From an uncultured Clostridia bacterium (GTDB lineage: Bacteria > Bacillota > Clostridia > Christensenellales > CAG-917): 35,226 nt of DNA. Where the stretch lies: positions 1-35,226 of the forward strand of contig CALVTS010000014.1 of assembly GCA_944363035.1 (NCBI GenBank), given 5' to 3'. The position numbers were made by a program, and so were the translations under genes. The notes below the pieces were generated by a model, which worked only from the letters and a program-made list of their open reading frames with translations, was not told the DNA's origin and did not search any database. This document shows positions 1 to 9,150 of this stretch, piece by piece (the first letter of the stretch is position 1; every line of letters begins with the position of its first letter).

Positions 1-68
1 AATTCGGCGCTCGCAAGTTAAAGCCCGTGTCTTTTTAGATTTACGGCGTTGCTCGGCACTCAGGAGAA

Positions 69-126
69 CGCGCCGCGGCGTTCAAGAGGCGGCACGCCGC
101 CTGTGAACGCTTGGCTGAGCGGCGCG
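69..126. repeat. Long imperfect palindrome (hairpin-forming)
   Basis: Nested inverted repeat: CGCGCCGC (69-76) pairs with GCGGCGCG (119-126), GCGTTCA (78-84) with TGAACGC (104-110), and AGGCGGC (87-93) with GCCGCCT (96-102), with a 2-nt loop. There is no T-tract on either side, so it is not a standard intrinsic terminator. It lies downstream of the minus-strand antiporter gene and could be a 3'-end stabilising structure or a repeat-family member; its role is unknown. Confidence 0.6.
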
Positions 127-203
127 TGAGACCGTCTTCGAAGATGTGTACGTGGAGTTCAAACACGTCTCCGAAAGAGAGATGTAAAGTTCAGGTTCCA
201 CTC

Positions 204-316
204 CGAATGAGTGTTCGTGGGAGTCAAGCACGCTACGAATGAGTGTTCGTGGGATTCAAGCACGCTTCGAATGAGTTCACGTGGGAGCCAGGCTCCACCC
301 CGAATGAGTGTCGGCG
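204..316. repeat. 32-bp direct tandem repeats
   Basis: A unit beginning CGAATGAGTGTTCGTGGGA recurs at 204, 236 and 268 with an exact 32-bp period. A fourth, partial unit starts at 301 after a 33-bp step. Each unit contains CGTG...CACG, so the RNA could fold locally. The array abuts the 3' end of the antiporter gene. Bases 1-330 hold no gene I can support. Confidence 0.7.
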
Positions 317-329
317 GAGAGTGGAGCGA

Positions 330-1583
330 TCAGGCGGCGGGTTTTTCTTCCCGCACGTAGGTCGGCGGGAGCGCGGGCGGAGGAAGCTCCTTGCGGTAGG
401 TGAGTTTCAAGAGGAGGGGAGTGAGCAGGGTGGTGGCGATGATGAGTATGAGCACAAATGGCATTATCGCCGCGTCCACCAGTCCCGAGTCTACGCCGCG
501 CTGGGCGCAAACGAGCACCACTTCCGCGCGCACCATCATGCCGATGCCCACGCGCAGACTGTCCTTGACGCCGTAGCCGCAGATGAGCGCGCCGCCTCCG
601 CAACCTATCACTTTGCCAGCCATGCCCGCCAGCACGAACACCACTCCGAATCCCACCATTTGGGCGTTTATTGAACCGAAATCGGAGGTTATCCCTATAT
701 TTGCGAAAAACACGGGAGCGAAGATCATATAGTTGCTGATCTCTATCTTGCGGTCCACATATTCCGCCTCATGCAGTCCCGAAAGCATGAGTCCCGCGAC
801 ATATGCGCCCGTGATATCCGCCACTCCGAACCAGGTCTCGGCGGCGTAGGCATAGAAAAAGCAGACCGCGAAACTGAGTATCGGGATGCGGCGGGTGTGA
901 GGATAGCGTTTGGAGATGTATTTCATCGCCACGCGTATTATGAGCCCGAGGGCTATAGCGGCGGCAAAGAAAGCTATCATCATGCCTATCGACCCGCCGA
1001 TGTTTCCCGCGCTCCCCGTGCTGTCTATGCTGATGAAGAGGGAGAGCAACACTATGCCGATGACGTCGTCGATTATCGCGGCGGCTATTATGGACATCCC
1101 CACCTTGGTGTTGAGTTTGCCCAGCTCTTTCAATGCGGCGACGGTTATCGAGACGGAGGTGGCGGCGAGTATTGTGCCGTAAAAGAGGCAGGAGATGAGC
1201 TCTTTTTGCGAAAGCGAGCCGAAGTCCCCGCCGTGGAGCATCCCTCCCGCCGCGAGAAAGCCGAAGAGCAGGGGGAACGCCACCCCCATGAAGGTGATGA
1301 CCACGCTGGGGACGCCGATGGTCTTGAACTGTTTGAGGTCGGTGTCCAGCCCCGCCGAAAACATGATGAGTATGACCCCTATCTTGGCGAGGAAGGAGAG
1401 CCCCTCCATTGCCGAGGAGGTGAAGACGTTCTGTCCCGGGATATACTTTATGCACCCGAGCAATATGCCCGCGACTATCATGCCGACCACCTGGGGGAGC
1501 CCCAGTTTTTTCCCCAGTATGGAGAACAGCTTCGCCACCACGAGGATCAGCGCAAGCGGCAGCAACAATTCATCGACGTTCAT
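330..1583 (-). CDS. CPA2-type Na+(K+)/H+ antiporter, membrane domain only
   Basis: Multi-spanning membrane protein (417 aa from the chosen start) of the monovalent cation:proton antiporter-2 family, which exchanges Na+ or K+ for protons across the cell membrane. Seen: the family N-terminus with GLPQVVGMIVAGILLG (residues 28-43), AGLDTDLK (77-84), the paired ion-binding aspartates in IIDDVIG (D162, D163), and a late MVRAEVVLV helix. About 11-13 hydrophobic segments are visible. It ends in a short Pro-rich tail with no TrkA-N or TrkA-C regulatory domain, so it resembles short GerN/NapA-like members rather than full KefB. Two ATGs lie close together (1589, 1583). I prefer 1583 because GGAGG at 1594-1598 is too close to 1589. 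It has its own promoter and is divergent from the next gene. The exact ion specificity cannot be told. Confidence 0.9.
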   Translation of the reverse strand: MNVDELLLPLALILVVAKLFSILGKKLGLPQVVGMIVAGILLGCIKYIPGQNVFTSSAMEGLSFLAKIGVILIMFSAGLDTDLKQFKTIGVPSVVITFMGVAFPLLFGFLAAGGMLHGGDFGSLSQKELISCLFYGTILAATSVSITVAALKELGKLNTKVGMSIIAAAIIDDVIGIVLLSLFISIDSTGSAGNIGGSIGMMIAFFAAAIALGLIIRVAMKYISKRYPHTRRIPILSFAVCFFYAYAAETWFGVADITGAYVAGLMLSGLHEAEYVDRKIEISNYMIFAPVFFANIGITSDFGSINAQMVGFGVVFVLAGMAGKVIGCGGGALICGYGVKDSLRVGIGMMVRAEVVLVCAQRGVDSGLVDAAIMPFVLILIIATTLLTPLLLKLTYRKELPPPALPPTYVREEKPAA

Positions 1584-1626
1584 ATCCATTTCCTCCCGAA
1601 AACGCGCCTTGACGCGCTCCGAAACA

Positions 1627-1655
1627 TTTATACGCTCGCGCGCCCGACAAGTCAA
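1627..1655 (-). promoter_or_regulatory. Sigma-A promoter of the antiporter gene
   Basis: Read on the minus strand: -35 TTGACT (1655-1650), 17-nt spacer, -10 TATAAA (1632-1627). The predicted start near 1620 leaves a leader of about 37 nt before the ATG at 1583. Confidence 0.65.
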
Positions 1656-1827
1656 GCAAAGCGAGCATCTTGTCTTTTCAAGTCCATGACCGTCGGTCTC
1701 GAAAGAGGATGAGACGGGTCGAAAATCGCGGTAAAAAAGCAGAAAGCATAGGTTGACTCGCATTTTTGCAACGAAGAACATCATTTTTTGTCAAATTTCT
1801 CCAAAGCCGAATATTTAGGCAAAAGGA

Positions 1828-1857
1828 TTGACACTCCGTCGTGCTTGATGATAAGAT
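1828..1857 (+). promoter_or_regulatory. Sigma-A promoter for the small membrane protein
   Basis: -35 TTGACA (1828-1833), 18-nt spacer, -10 TAAGAT (1852-1857). The predicted start near 1864 is about 16 nt before the ATG at 1880, leaving just enough room for GAGAGG as ribosome binding site. Confidence 0.55.
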
Positions 1858-1879
1858 TTAGGTGACCGAGAGGTTTTGT

Positions 1880-2317
1880 ATGTTAGACTTCACAACAACT
1901 TTGGTCGGCTTGTCATATGCGGTGCTTGCTTTTATGGCATTCGCGGTGACGCTCGGCATTTTCATATGCCTTGTCGTGCTGGTCAAAAATCTCCCCAAGG
2001 GCATTCGTGCCATTCGTGCGGCAACGGAGTCTTCCGTCTGTATGCTGGCTTTCTGCTGGCACAACGAGACGGAGGAATTCGTGTTCTCTCGGATGCAGGA
2101 GATCTTCGGTCAATACTTCCTTCACGGCGTGTGCGGCATCTATTCCTCCATGGCGAAGCTCTTTGCTTACGGGGCAGAGTTCAATTTCTTCGCTCAAAGG
2201 CGCGCCGCTCACTCTGCGACCTGTCATTCCCGAAAGGAGGGCAGCGTTTTCAATCGCGGGATATCTCCCGACGTGCTGTCCTCTCATTTCAAACTTTCCG
2301 TAGTGATGAAGCAATGA
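1880..2317 (+). CDS. Hypothetical small membrane protein
   Basis: I do not recognise this 145-residue product. The N-terminal 40 residues are strongly hydrophobic (LSYAVLAFMAFAVTLGIFIC) and followed by a basic stretch (KNLPKGIRAIR), which fits one membrane segment with a cytoplasmic C-terminal part. The remainder is rich in aromatic residues with scattered Cys, and the last 30 residues look like low-constraint sequence. A promoter at 1828-1857 and GAGAGG at 1867-1872 fit the ATG at 1880. Against it: other frames are also open across 1913-2584, including one on the minus strand, so the 3' half may be decayed or shifted. Treat as a plausible but unproven gene. Confidence 0.45.
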   Translation: MLDFTTTLVGLSYAVLAFMAFAVTLGIFICLVVLVKNLPKGIRAIRAATESSVCMLAFCWHNETEEFVFSRMQEIFGQYFLHGVCGIYSSMAKLFAYGAEFNFFAQRRAAHSATCHSRKEGSVFNRGISPDVLSSHFKLSVVMKQ

Positions 2318-2561
2318 GCCTCGATGAAAAAGAGGTCCGTTCCTCCGTGCGTCCGCGCGCTTTTTGCGCATATGACGTTTTTTCCTGTTGTAAGAATTGC
2401 GTAAGGAACTCGTAATGCGCGTGTAATATATGCGCGCTACAATGGGAAGAGGAGGACGTATCGCGGGATATGCGTGCGCGTATGCGTCGCGCGTGATATT
2501 CCATAATTTCCGCATCACGGCGGAAAATTCCAAAAATACGAAATCGTCAGGAGTCCAAATC

Positions 2562-3383
2562 ATGCTTAAAGTTACAGATCTCAAAAAAGTTTATCCCAAG
2601 AGCGACCGCGTGGCGGTGGACGGGATCTCGTTCGAGCTCCGTCCGGGTGAGATATTCGGATTTCTCGGGCAGAACGGCGCGGGAAAATCCACAACGATAA
2701 AGTGCCTCACGGGCATACTTCCCTTTGACGGCGGCAGCATCGAGGTGTGCGGCTACGACATCCAGAGGGATCCCATCAAGGCGAAGATGAACATGGGTTA
2801 CGTCCCGGACAACCATTCCGTCTACGAAAAGCTGACGGGCAGGGAATATGTCAACTACATCGCGGATATCTACCGCGTGTCCAAGGCGGACAGAGACGCG
2901 AGGCTGGACAAATACGTCGAGCTCTTCAAGCTGGGGTTCGCGATAGACAAACAGATCAAATCCTATTCCCACGGCATGAAGCAGAAGATATGCATCATCG
3001 CCGCGCTCATCCACGAGCCCAAACTCTGGGTGCTGGACGAGCCCATGATGGGTCTCGACCCTCAGTCCACGGCGGAGATCATCGCGTATATGCGCGAGCA
3101 TTGCGCAAAGGGCAATACGGTGTTTTTCTCCAGCCACAACCTCGACCTCGTCAAGAGGCTGTGCCACCGCGTGGCGATAGTCAACGAGGGGCACCTCATC
3201 GACTGCTTCGACCTGGTGGGCAACGAGGAGAACAAGGCGAATCTCGAAGAGAGGTTCTTCAAGATCACGGGCACTTACGAGAAGAGGCTGTTTGAGGACT
3301 ATGTCGCGCAGGAACAAGCCGAGATGCGTCCCGACCTGCCCGTTGACGACGGCGCGAACGGCGCCGAAGGCGGTGAGATATGA
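2562..3383 (+). CDS. ABC transporter ATP-binding protein
   Basis: Cytoplasmic ATPase (273 aa) that powers the adjacent ABC-2-type exporter. Seen: Walker A GQNGAGKST (residues 36-44), ABC signature SHGMKQK (136-142, a variant of LSGGQ typical of ABC-2 exporters), Walker B VLDEP (157-161) with catalytic E160, and the switch His in SSHNLD (H192). A C-terminal tail of about 60 residues follows the fold. The start at 2562 is fixed by AGGAG at 2549-2553; an in-frame extension upstream has no ribosome site. The stop overlaps the permease start by 4 bp (ATGA), so the two are translationally coupled. The substrate is unknown; the family includes antibiotic, lipid and polysaccharide exporters. Confidence 0.93.
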   Translation: MLKVTDLKKVYPKSDRVAVDGISFELRPGEIFGFLGQNGAGKSTTIKCLTGILPFDGGSIEVCGYDIQRDPIKAKMNMGYVPDNHSVYEKLTGREYVNYIADIYRVSKADRDARLDKYVELFKLGFAIDKQIKSYSHGMKQKICIIAALIHEPKLWVLDEPMMGLDPQSTAEIIAYMREHCAKGNTVFFSSHNLDLVKRLCHRVAIVNEGHLIDCFDLVGNEENKANLEERFFKITGTYEKRLFEDYVAQEQAEMRPDLPVDDGANGAEGGEI

Positions 3384-5086
3384 ACGACAAGATCTCCTGG
3401 CTCAGCGTAAGATCGCTGCTCAGGCTGGAGATGCGCGCCCGCTTCGGGTCCAAGGTGGAAGTGCCTGTGGGCAAGAGGGTGGTCAAAGGTCTCGGCATAG
3501 TCTTCTCGCTGGTGATATACGCGCTGTTGGTGACGGGCATATATTTCCTCGCCGCGCTCTTTATCGAAAGGTCGGATATGCCTTTCGAATTCCTGGTGCT
3601 CGCGATGACGTTCGTCATAGTGCTCACCACGCTCGTTGCGATAGGCAACGTGGTGAAGAACCTTTATATGAGCGGCGACAACGAGCTGTTGCTCCGTTTT
3701 CCCGTGAGCGGCAAGGAGATCCTCATCTCCAAGTCCATCTACTGTTTCATACACAACGTAGTCATCAATCTGCTCCTCTTCGTGCCGGTGTGCGTGATAT
3801 ACGGCGTGGTGACCTCGGCTCCGGTCGGGTACTACTTTGTGGCGATAGCGGTGATATTGCTCGCCATCCCCCTGCCTTACGCCATCGCGAACCTGCTTGC
3901 CATACCCGTCATGATGGTGATGAACCTGGTCAAGAATCAGTTCCTGCTCGTGCTCATCTTCCTCATCGCGGCGATATGCGGGGTGTTCATCCTCTATATG
4001 ACCGCCCTCGGCGGCGTGCTGGACTATATGCGCGACGAGAGCGCGGGGATGTTTTCGGAGTCCGTCATGGAGATGTACCGCAACATCACGGGCGCGGCGT
4101 ATCCTTTCAGATGGTATGCGCTTCTGCTCGGCGGTTGGTTCGTGGGGCACAGCGCGCTGGAAGCGGGGCTTTCCTTCCTCTTCATCTTCCTCATCACGGC
4201 GGCGCTCGGCGTGGGGGCGTACTTCGTCACCACCCGCACTTACTACAAGATAATCCTCACGGGCATCGAGACTGAGAAAGCGTCCTTCAAAAAGAACATA
4301 CCCAACATCACCCGTTCGGTGTTCGGCACCTTGCTCCACCGCGAATTCTTCCTGATACTGAGGTCTTTCAACTATTCCTTCCAGTATCTCGCGATGGCGT
4401 TTGCGGCGCCCGTCATGGTGTATTACTGCAACGACCTTGCGGCGACGATGGGGCGCAACACTCTGGGTGCGGCGATAGTCCCCGGGCTCACGCTGATGGT
4501 CATCGTCATTTTCAGTTCCATCATCGTGTCCTTTGCGGCGACCTCCATTTCGCGAGAGGACAACGCGTTCTATCACACCAAGATAATCCCCGTGAGCTAC
4601 ACCACGCAGGTGCTTGCGAAACTCCTCCTTTACGGAGCGGTAGGCACGGCGTCCGTGGTGCTTTCCACCGTGGTGGTCGCGGCGGCGTTCTCTTCGGGAG
4701 ACGGGCTTGAGATGCTCAACTCGCTGGACATCGGGTGCATCTTCATAATATCCGAAATGCTCACTCTTGCGCTCACCTGCCTCGCGATAGCGGCGGATGT
4801 CAAGTCGCCCACATTCAACGTGTCCGGCGACGGCGAGATGGTCTCGGCAAATAAGAATATGGTGCTCGCGCTAGTCGTGGGTATGGCGATCGCGGCGCTC
4901 TTCGGAGTGTTCACCATGGTGTTCAGCTTCCTGCCCCTCACGATCGGGGATGCGACCATCATCCCGATAGGGGAGAGGAACAACATCTACGCCATCCTCG
5001 GCGTGCTTTCCGCTCTCATCCTCGCAGGAAGCGTTGCGGCGCTCTTCGTGGGGCTGGAGAAGAGATACCAGCGCATCGCGCCCTGA
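3380..5086 (+). CDS. ABC-2-type transporter permease
   Basis: Large integral membrane partner (568 aa) of the ATPase at 2562-3383. The N-terminus is cytoplasmic with an amphipathic basic stretch. About 12 hydrophobic segments are visible in two groups (residues about 35-270 and 320-560), separated by a polar section around TGIETEKASFKKN, which resembles a duplicated ABC-2 permease fold. It starts within the last codon of the ATPase gene. The surface protein gene follows after 57 bp, which includes a GC-rich hairpin (5100-5127) without a T-tract, so read-through is likely. Substrate not predictable; co-location suggests a cell-envelope role. Confidence 0.88.
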   Translation: MNDKISWLSVRSLLRLEMRARFGSKVEVPVGKRVVKGLGIVFSLVIYALLVTGIYFLAALFIERSDMPFEFLVLAMTFVIVLTTLVAIGNVVKNLYMSGDNELLLRFPVSGKEILISKSIYCFIHNVVINLLLFVPVCVIYGVVTSAPVGYYFVAIAVILLAIPLPYAIANLLAIPVMMVMNLVKNQFLLVLIFLIAAICGVFILYMTALGGVLDYMRDESAGMFSESVMEMYRNITGAAYPFRWYALLLGGWFVGHSALEAGLSFLFIFLITAALGVGAYFVTTRTYYKIILTGIETEKASFKKNIPNITRSVFGTLLHREFFLILRSFNYSFQYLAMAFAAPVMVYYCNDLAATMGRNTLGAAIVPGLTLMVIVIFSSIIVSFAATSISREDNAFYHTKIIPVSYTTQVLAKLLLYGAVGTASVVLSTVVVAAAFSSGDGLEMLNSLDIGCIFIISEMLTLALTCLAIAADVKSPTFNVSGDGEMVSANKNMVLALVVGMAIAALFGVFTMVFSFLPLTIGDATIIPIGERNNIYAILGVLSALILAGSVAALFVGLEKRYQRIAP

Positions 5087-5143
5087 CGGAGCGCGTCCCG
5101 CGGGGAAGGGGAAGCCCCTCATCCCGCAGTCTAAGGAGTTGAT

Positions 5144-7999
5144 ATGAAAAAGATAATGATAGGAGTCCTCGTGCTCATCCCCATCCTTATCGTGCTCATA
5201 GTCGGGATCGTCACGACATTCGTGTCCGCACAATCCTATATAGGCGTGGAAAGCGTGAGGATAGACAAGACATCGGTGAGCATAAATCTCACGGAAATAG
5301 AGGAAAACGAGGATGAAAGAAGGATAATAGACATCAATGATTACGTCACCGTCACGGTACTCCCCGAAAGGGCGAACAACAAGGCAGTGACGTGGAGCAT
5401 TGTGGACGGCGACGTCGAAAGCAACAATCCCGAAGTGCCCGGCGCAGAGCTCATCGCCGTGAGCTGGGATGTCTTGGCTCAGAAATATACCTACGAATCC
5501 GTGGAAAGCAATACGGACGGTCTTTTGGAAATAACCGACTATTGCACCTTTATCCTCGAAGCGAGAGCGGAGGGATACCAGTTCGATCAGGTCACCGTCA
5601 CCATCACCGACGTTGACGTGCAGAGGGCGGAGATAACAGGTGAGGAAGAGGTCACCGTAGGCGACAAGATCATGCTTTCGGCGATCTATACCCCGGCAGG
5701 CAACTATATCCCCGAGACCAGGTGGGAGAGCCTGAATGAGAACGTCGCGGTAGTGGACGGCAACGGAGTTGTCACCGCAATATCCGAAGGTGAAACCGAA
5801 ATAATCCTTTATGCTCGTCAGAACAGCACCGGCGAGTGGATAGAGAGCGCGCCTTTTGCGATCCGCGTGGACAAGGGCGCGAGCATATTCGGAAACACAG
5901 TTTATACGGCTACGAAAACTTTGGACCTCAACGAACTCGGCATCACGGACGCGAAAGCGGTGTCCGGATGCAAGGTGGAGGGCGGTATGCTGTATATCAC
6001 CGCGAGCGAAGCGGTGGTGAGCACCTCTGCGGGCAACGTGACTTTCCATTCATGCGGGCAGAATGATATCGTCATCCGCAACTCCGAGTTTTACGATTAC
6101 GATCCGGAAGCGGACAAGCCTTTTGTTCTTGGGCTCGGTGAAGCTCCGCTGGAACTTGACGCGATATATCTTGCGGATGTAGGCGGCGCGGACGGCATTC
6201 CCGCCGTGACATGGATCTCCTCCAACGAAAAGGTCGCAACTGTCAACGAAAACGGGACGGTGACAGCCTTGGCGGAGGGCACCGTCACCATCACGGCAAA
6301 AAGCGCGGACGGCAAGAGGGATACCGTGACTCTGCACATAGCGCGCAAAGTGTACGTTTTCCGCATAGAGCAGAATGCGAAATCCCTGCAAGTGGGGCTT
6401 GCGCGCGAGACGATATTTGCGTCCTACCGCTTCGATCCCGATGCGGATATGTCGGACCCCGACAAGTATGACTACGGTACGGATTATTTCGTGGACAACG
6501 TCTTAGAGTTCACGATGACCATCCCCACCCCGCCCGAGGACGAGGCGGAGAGGGAGGCTTTCTACGCTTCCTTCGTCTTTGAGACCGACAAGCCCGAGAT
6601 AGCCTCGTTCGCAAACGGGGACAATGTGCTCGTCTTCCATGCCGAGAACATCACCGAGAGGACGAAGGTCACCGTCACGATACGCGCCCGTTATCCCGGC
6701 AACGATGGAGTGAGGACCCAAAGCGTCACGCTCACGGTCATCCCGGCGATAGAGGTCAACGACGTCAACGAACTCTTTGTGGCGGCGCGCACCACTCAGG
6801 AATACAGCAGGCTTTACAACGCCGAAGGGGGGTGGGGCTACTATGAGCCCTGCGAGAAGCAGTATGACGGCGACATAGTGCTCGGCTCCGACATCCCGTA
6901 CTGCGTGAGGCTGGAAGACGGCACCCTTGAGCCTCTGCTCACCGCGGTGGACGTGTACAGCCTCAAATATCATTGGAACTGCTACGAAGCCAACATCTAC
7001 GCCAGCCTTTACGGCAACAATCACCGCATATATGCGCTCAACGGGTTTTCCAACGGTTTCAGCGGCTCCGCCCTCCTCGTCATGCGCGGGGGCACCCTAA
7101 GCAACGTCACCGTCTCGGTAAACAACGATATAGGCGATGAGGTCTCGGCAAACGGCGTCGCGGGCATCAAGGGCTACGCGATCCACTTCCGCACGGTCAG
7201 GGCGGACGACGAGTACGTCAACGACAACCTCACCGTGTGCAGGATGGAGTACTCCATAGTCCAGAACGCGGGCACCGGTATAGGCTTGCACGGCGTGGAT
7301 TTCACCATCGAGAAGAGCATAATCCGCAACACCGCAGGCACGGGCATCTATGTCCCCACCAACATGGAACACGAGGAGAATGTGGCGGACGGGAGCTACG
7401 GCGACGTCAAGTACAGCATCCTGCGCACCCACAACGTGGTCATGTCCAACCTCATAGGCACCGCGGCGAGCTTCGATTTCAAGAACTTCTCCAACAACAA
7501 CTACAAGAAGCCCCTCGCCGAGAAAGCGGTCGCGGAGGGCAGGATATCCACCATCTATCAGGAGGGCTTCCTTGACATCTACAACTGGCAGAGACTGGAC
7601 GCTCTCAACCTCATAGACAGGGATACCGTCCCCGCCGGATACGGTCCCATCATAGATATGGCGATGCAAGTGCTCGGTGAACAGCTCAAAAATCCTGAAT
7701 TCAGCGATATCGTGGTGGAGACCGTGGACGAGACGGGCAAAGAGACCTACTATGTGCACTTCGGATTCGTGTCCACGGGGCTCATGGAGCAGAGCTTCCT
7801 CGAGCCTCACGGCAACTACTTCGACACCGAGAGCGACGAGTACAGGCTGAGAGAACTCAGCACCAACGACGTCAAGGGATTGGGCATAGCCAACCCCATC
7901 CGCGTGTGGTGCTATCTGACGACGGACAGCTACATCAAGCCGGGCGACACTTTCGAGGTCAACGACGAGTTCATCGACAGGATGAACAACTACGAGTGA
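5144..7999 (+). CDS. Surface-anchored protein with Ig-like (Big_2) repeats and a beta-helix region
   Basis: 951-residue envelope protein. Residues 1-30 form a signal anchor (MKKIMIGVLVLIPILIVLIV...). Then come Ig-like modules: about 34-105, 163-231 (ending VVTAISEGETEIILYA), 335-400 (VATVNENGTVTALAEGTVT, a classic Big_2 pattern) and a more divergent one at 403-535. From about 536 to 770 the repeats of N/G/I (GTGIGLHGVDFTIEKSIIRN, TAGTGIYVP) suggest a right-handed parallel beta-helix of the pectate-lyase-like or adhesin type. The last 150 residues are unassigned. There is no LPXTG motif or second membrane segment, so it is probably held by its N-terminal helix. TAAGGAG at 5131-5137 supports the start. 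It follows the ABC pair and is closed by the terminator at 8019. It may bind or process glycans; no catalytic residues are evident. Confidence 0.85.
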   Translation: MKKIMIGVLVLIPILIVLIVGIVTTFVSAQSYIGVESVRIDKTSVSINLTEIEENEDERRIIDINDYVTVTVLPERANNKAVTWSIVDGDVESNNPEVPGAELIAVSWDVLAQKYTYESVESNTDGLLEITDYCTFILEARAEGYQFDQVTVTITDVDVQRAEITGEEEVTVGDKIMLSAIYTPAGNYIPETRWESLNENVAVVDGNGVVTAISEGETEIILYARQNSTGEWIESAPFAIRVDKGASIFGNTVYTATKTLDLNELGITDAKAVSGCKVEGGMLYITASEAVVSTSAGNVTFHSCGQNDIVIRNSEFYDYDPEADKPFVLGLGEAPLELDAIYLADVGGADGIPAVTWISSNEKVATVNENGTVTALAEGTVTITAKSADGKRDTVTLHIARKVYVFRIEQNAKSLQVGLARETIFASYRFDPDADMSDPDKYDYGTDYFVDNVLEFTMTIPTPPEDEAEREAFYASFVFETDKPEIASFANGDNVLVFHAENITERTKVTVTIRARYPGNDGVRTQSVTLTVIPAIEVNDVNELFVAARTTQEYSRLYNAEGGWGYYEPCEKQYDGDIVLGSDIPYCVRLEDGTLEPLLTAVDVYSLKYHWNCYEANIYASLYGNNHRIYALNGFSNGFSGSALLVMRGGTLSNVTVSVNNDIGDEVSANGVAGIKGYAIHFRTVRADDEYVNDNLTVCRMEYSIVQNAGTGIGLHGVDFTIEKSIIRNTAGTGIYVPTNMEHEENVADGSYGDVKYSILRTHNVVMSNLIGTAASFDFKNFSNNNYKKPLAEKAVAEGRISTIYQEGFLDIYNWQRLDALNLIDRDTVPAGYGPIIDMAMQVLGEQLKNPEFSDIVVETVDETGKETYYVHFGFVSTGLMEQSFLEPHGNYFDTESDEYRLRELSTNDVKGLGIANPIRVWCYLTTDSYIKPGDTFEVNDEFIDRMNNYE

Positions 8000-8018
8000 T
8001 ACGGCCTATTACGTTTGA

Positions 8019-8050
8019 AAAAGGGAGGACATCGCGTCCTCCCTTTTCTC
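8019..8050 (+). terminator. Intrinsic terminator after the surface protein
   Basis: Perfect 12-bp stem AAAAGGGAGGAC (8019-8030) / GTCCTCCCTTTT (8036-8047) with a 5-nt loop and T-rich 3' arm, 19 bp after the stop codon. The 200 bp that follow (8050-8256) contain no gene I can support. Confidence 0.8.
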
Positions 8051-8256
8051 TTCTTCGCGCTCATATCCGTCGGTATGCCCGAGAGGGATAACGGACGCGC
8101 CTCGCTACTTGCCGCTCCTTTTCGGATGTCATGTCGGCACGCGGGAAACATCATTCCCGTCCGCCGCAAACAGCCTCGCCTCCGAGGATGTGACCTTCGA
8201 CGCCCTCGGCGAGACAGAGGATACTTTTTTCGGCGCGCCGCGCGGGATTCTTCCGC

Positions 8257-8285
8257 TTGACAGCTTCCGTTAATTTTATTAAACT
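8257..8285 (+). promoter_or_regulatory. Promoter of the patatin-polA-coaE cluster
   Basis: -35 TTGACA (8257-8262), 17-nt spacer, -10 TAAACT (8280-8285, 4 of 6 matches). It is the only good match between the terminator at 8019 and the ATG at 8331, in an AT-rich patch that contrasts with the GC-rich surroundings. Confidence 0.5.
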
Positions 8286-8330
8286 TTATTCTAGATTACA
8301 TTTTATACCATACCGGTGAGGGGAAAACAT

Positions 8331-9146
8331 ATGTCAAAAAGCGTCGGTCTCGTGTTGGAAGGCGGCGGCGTCAAAGGTGCGTACGAATTGGGCGCGCTGA
8401 TCGCGTTGAAAGAGCTCGGTTATACATTCCACTCCGTTACGGGCACGTCCATCGGGGCGCTCAACGGGGCGGTCGTGGCGTCTCAGGGTATAGAGAAGCT
8501 CGCCGAATATTGGGAGGAGGCGAAATACTGTCCCGTCTTCGACTTCGACGACGACACCGTGGCGCGGTTCAGACAGAAGGATTTCGACCTCGACCTCATC
8601 ATCGCGACGGGCAAAAAACTGCTCTCCGCCCGCGAGATAATCAGAAATTCCTACGAACACACTCTCAATTTCGTTTACGGCAGACTGAACGAGGAGGAGA
8701 TCCGCACCAGCGAGATAGACTTCGGGTGCGTCACCTACAACATCTCGGATATGGAGCCCTTCGAGGCGATGAAAAAGGATATCCCCGAGGGCAAGCTCAT
8801 CGACTATATAGTCGCGTCCGCGTGTTTCCCCATCTTCCCGCCCAAGCGGATAGACGGCAAGAAGTTCATCGACGGCGGCGTGTATGACAATATGCCCGTC
8901 AACCTCCTCGCGCGCACGGGTTGCAAAAAGATGATAGTCGTGCGCACCAATCCCGAAACCAAGCGTCCCAAACGCAGGATAGAGATGGACGACCTGGATA
9001 TACTTTATATAACCCCGTCCGCCAATCTCGGCAGAGCGATGGCTTTCTCCCCCGAGCGCATAGAGAACCTCAAACAGCTCGGATACAGCGACGCCGTCCG
9101 CATCGTCAGGGAAGCGGAGGAGGCGGCAAGCCCCGCCAAAGCGTGA
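8331..9146 (+). CDS. Patatin-like phospholipase / acyl hydrolase
   Basis: Cytoplasmic serine lipid acyl hydrolase (271 aa). Seen: the oxyanion-hole motif GGGVKG (residues 11-16), the nucleophile elbow GTSIG with Ser40, and the catalytic Asp in DGG (D181-G183) followed by VYDNMPV. Patatins use a Ser-Asp dyad to release fatty acids from phospholipids or other esters. The length fits the small bacterial RssA/YchK-like group. No signal peptide. GTGAGGGG at 8316-8323 supports the ATG at 8331. polA begins 4 bp after the stop, so the two are cotranscribed. Physiological substrate unknown. Confidence 0.9.
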   Translation: MSKSVGLVLEGGGVKGAYELGALIALKELGYTFHSVTGTSIGALNGAVVASQGIEKLAEYWEEAKYCPVFDFDDDTVARFRQKDFDLDLIIATGKKLLSAREIIRNSYEHTLNFVYGRLNEEEIRTSEIDFGCVTYNISDMEPFEAMKKDIPEGKLIDYIVASACFPIFPPKRIDGKKFIDGGVYDNMPVNLLARTGCKKMIVVRTNPETKRPKRRIEMDDLDILYITPSANLGRAMAFSPERIENLKQLGYSDAVRIVREAEEAASPAKA

Positions 9147-9150
9147 GATC

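Noticed and set aside
204..316. CRISPR array
   Set aside because: Units are contiguous 32-bp tandem copies with no unique spacers, and no cas genes are present.
1913..2584. Minus-strand frame of about 220 codons opposite the small membrane protein
   Set aside because: Low-complexity His/Arg-rich product with no start signals, and it runs into the ABC ATPase start region.
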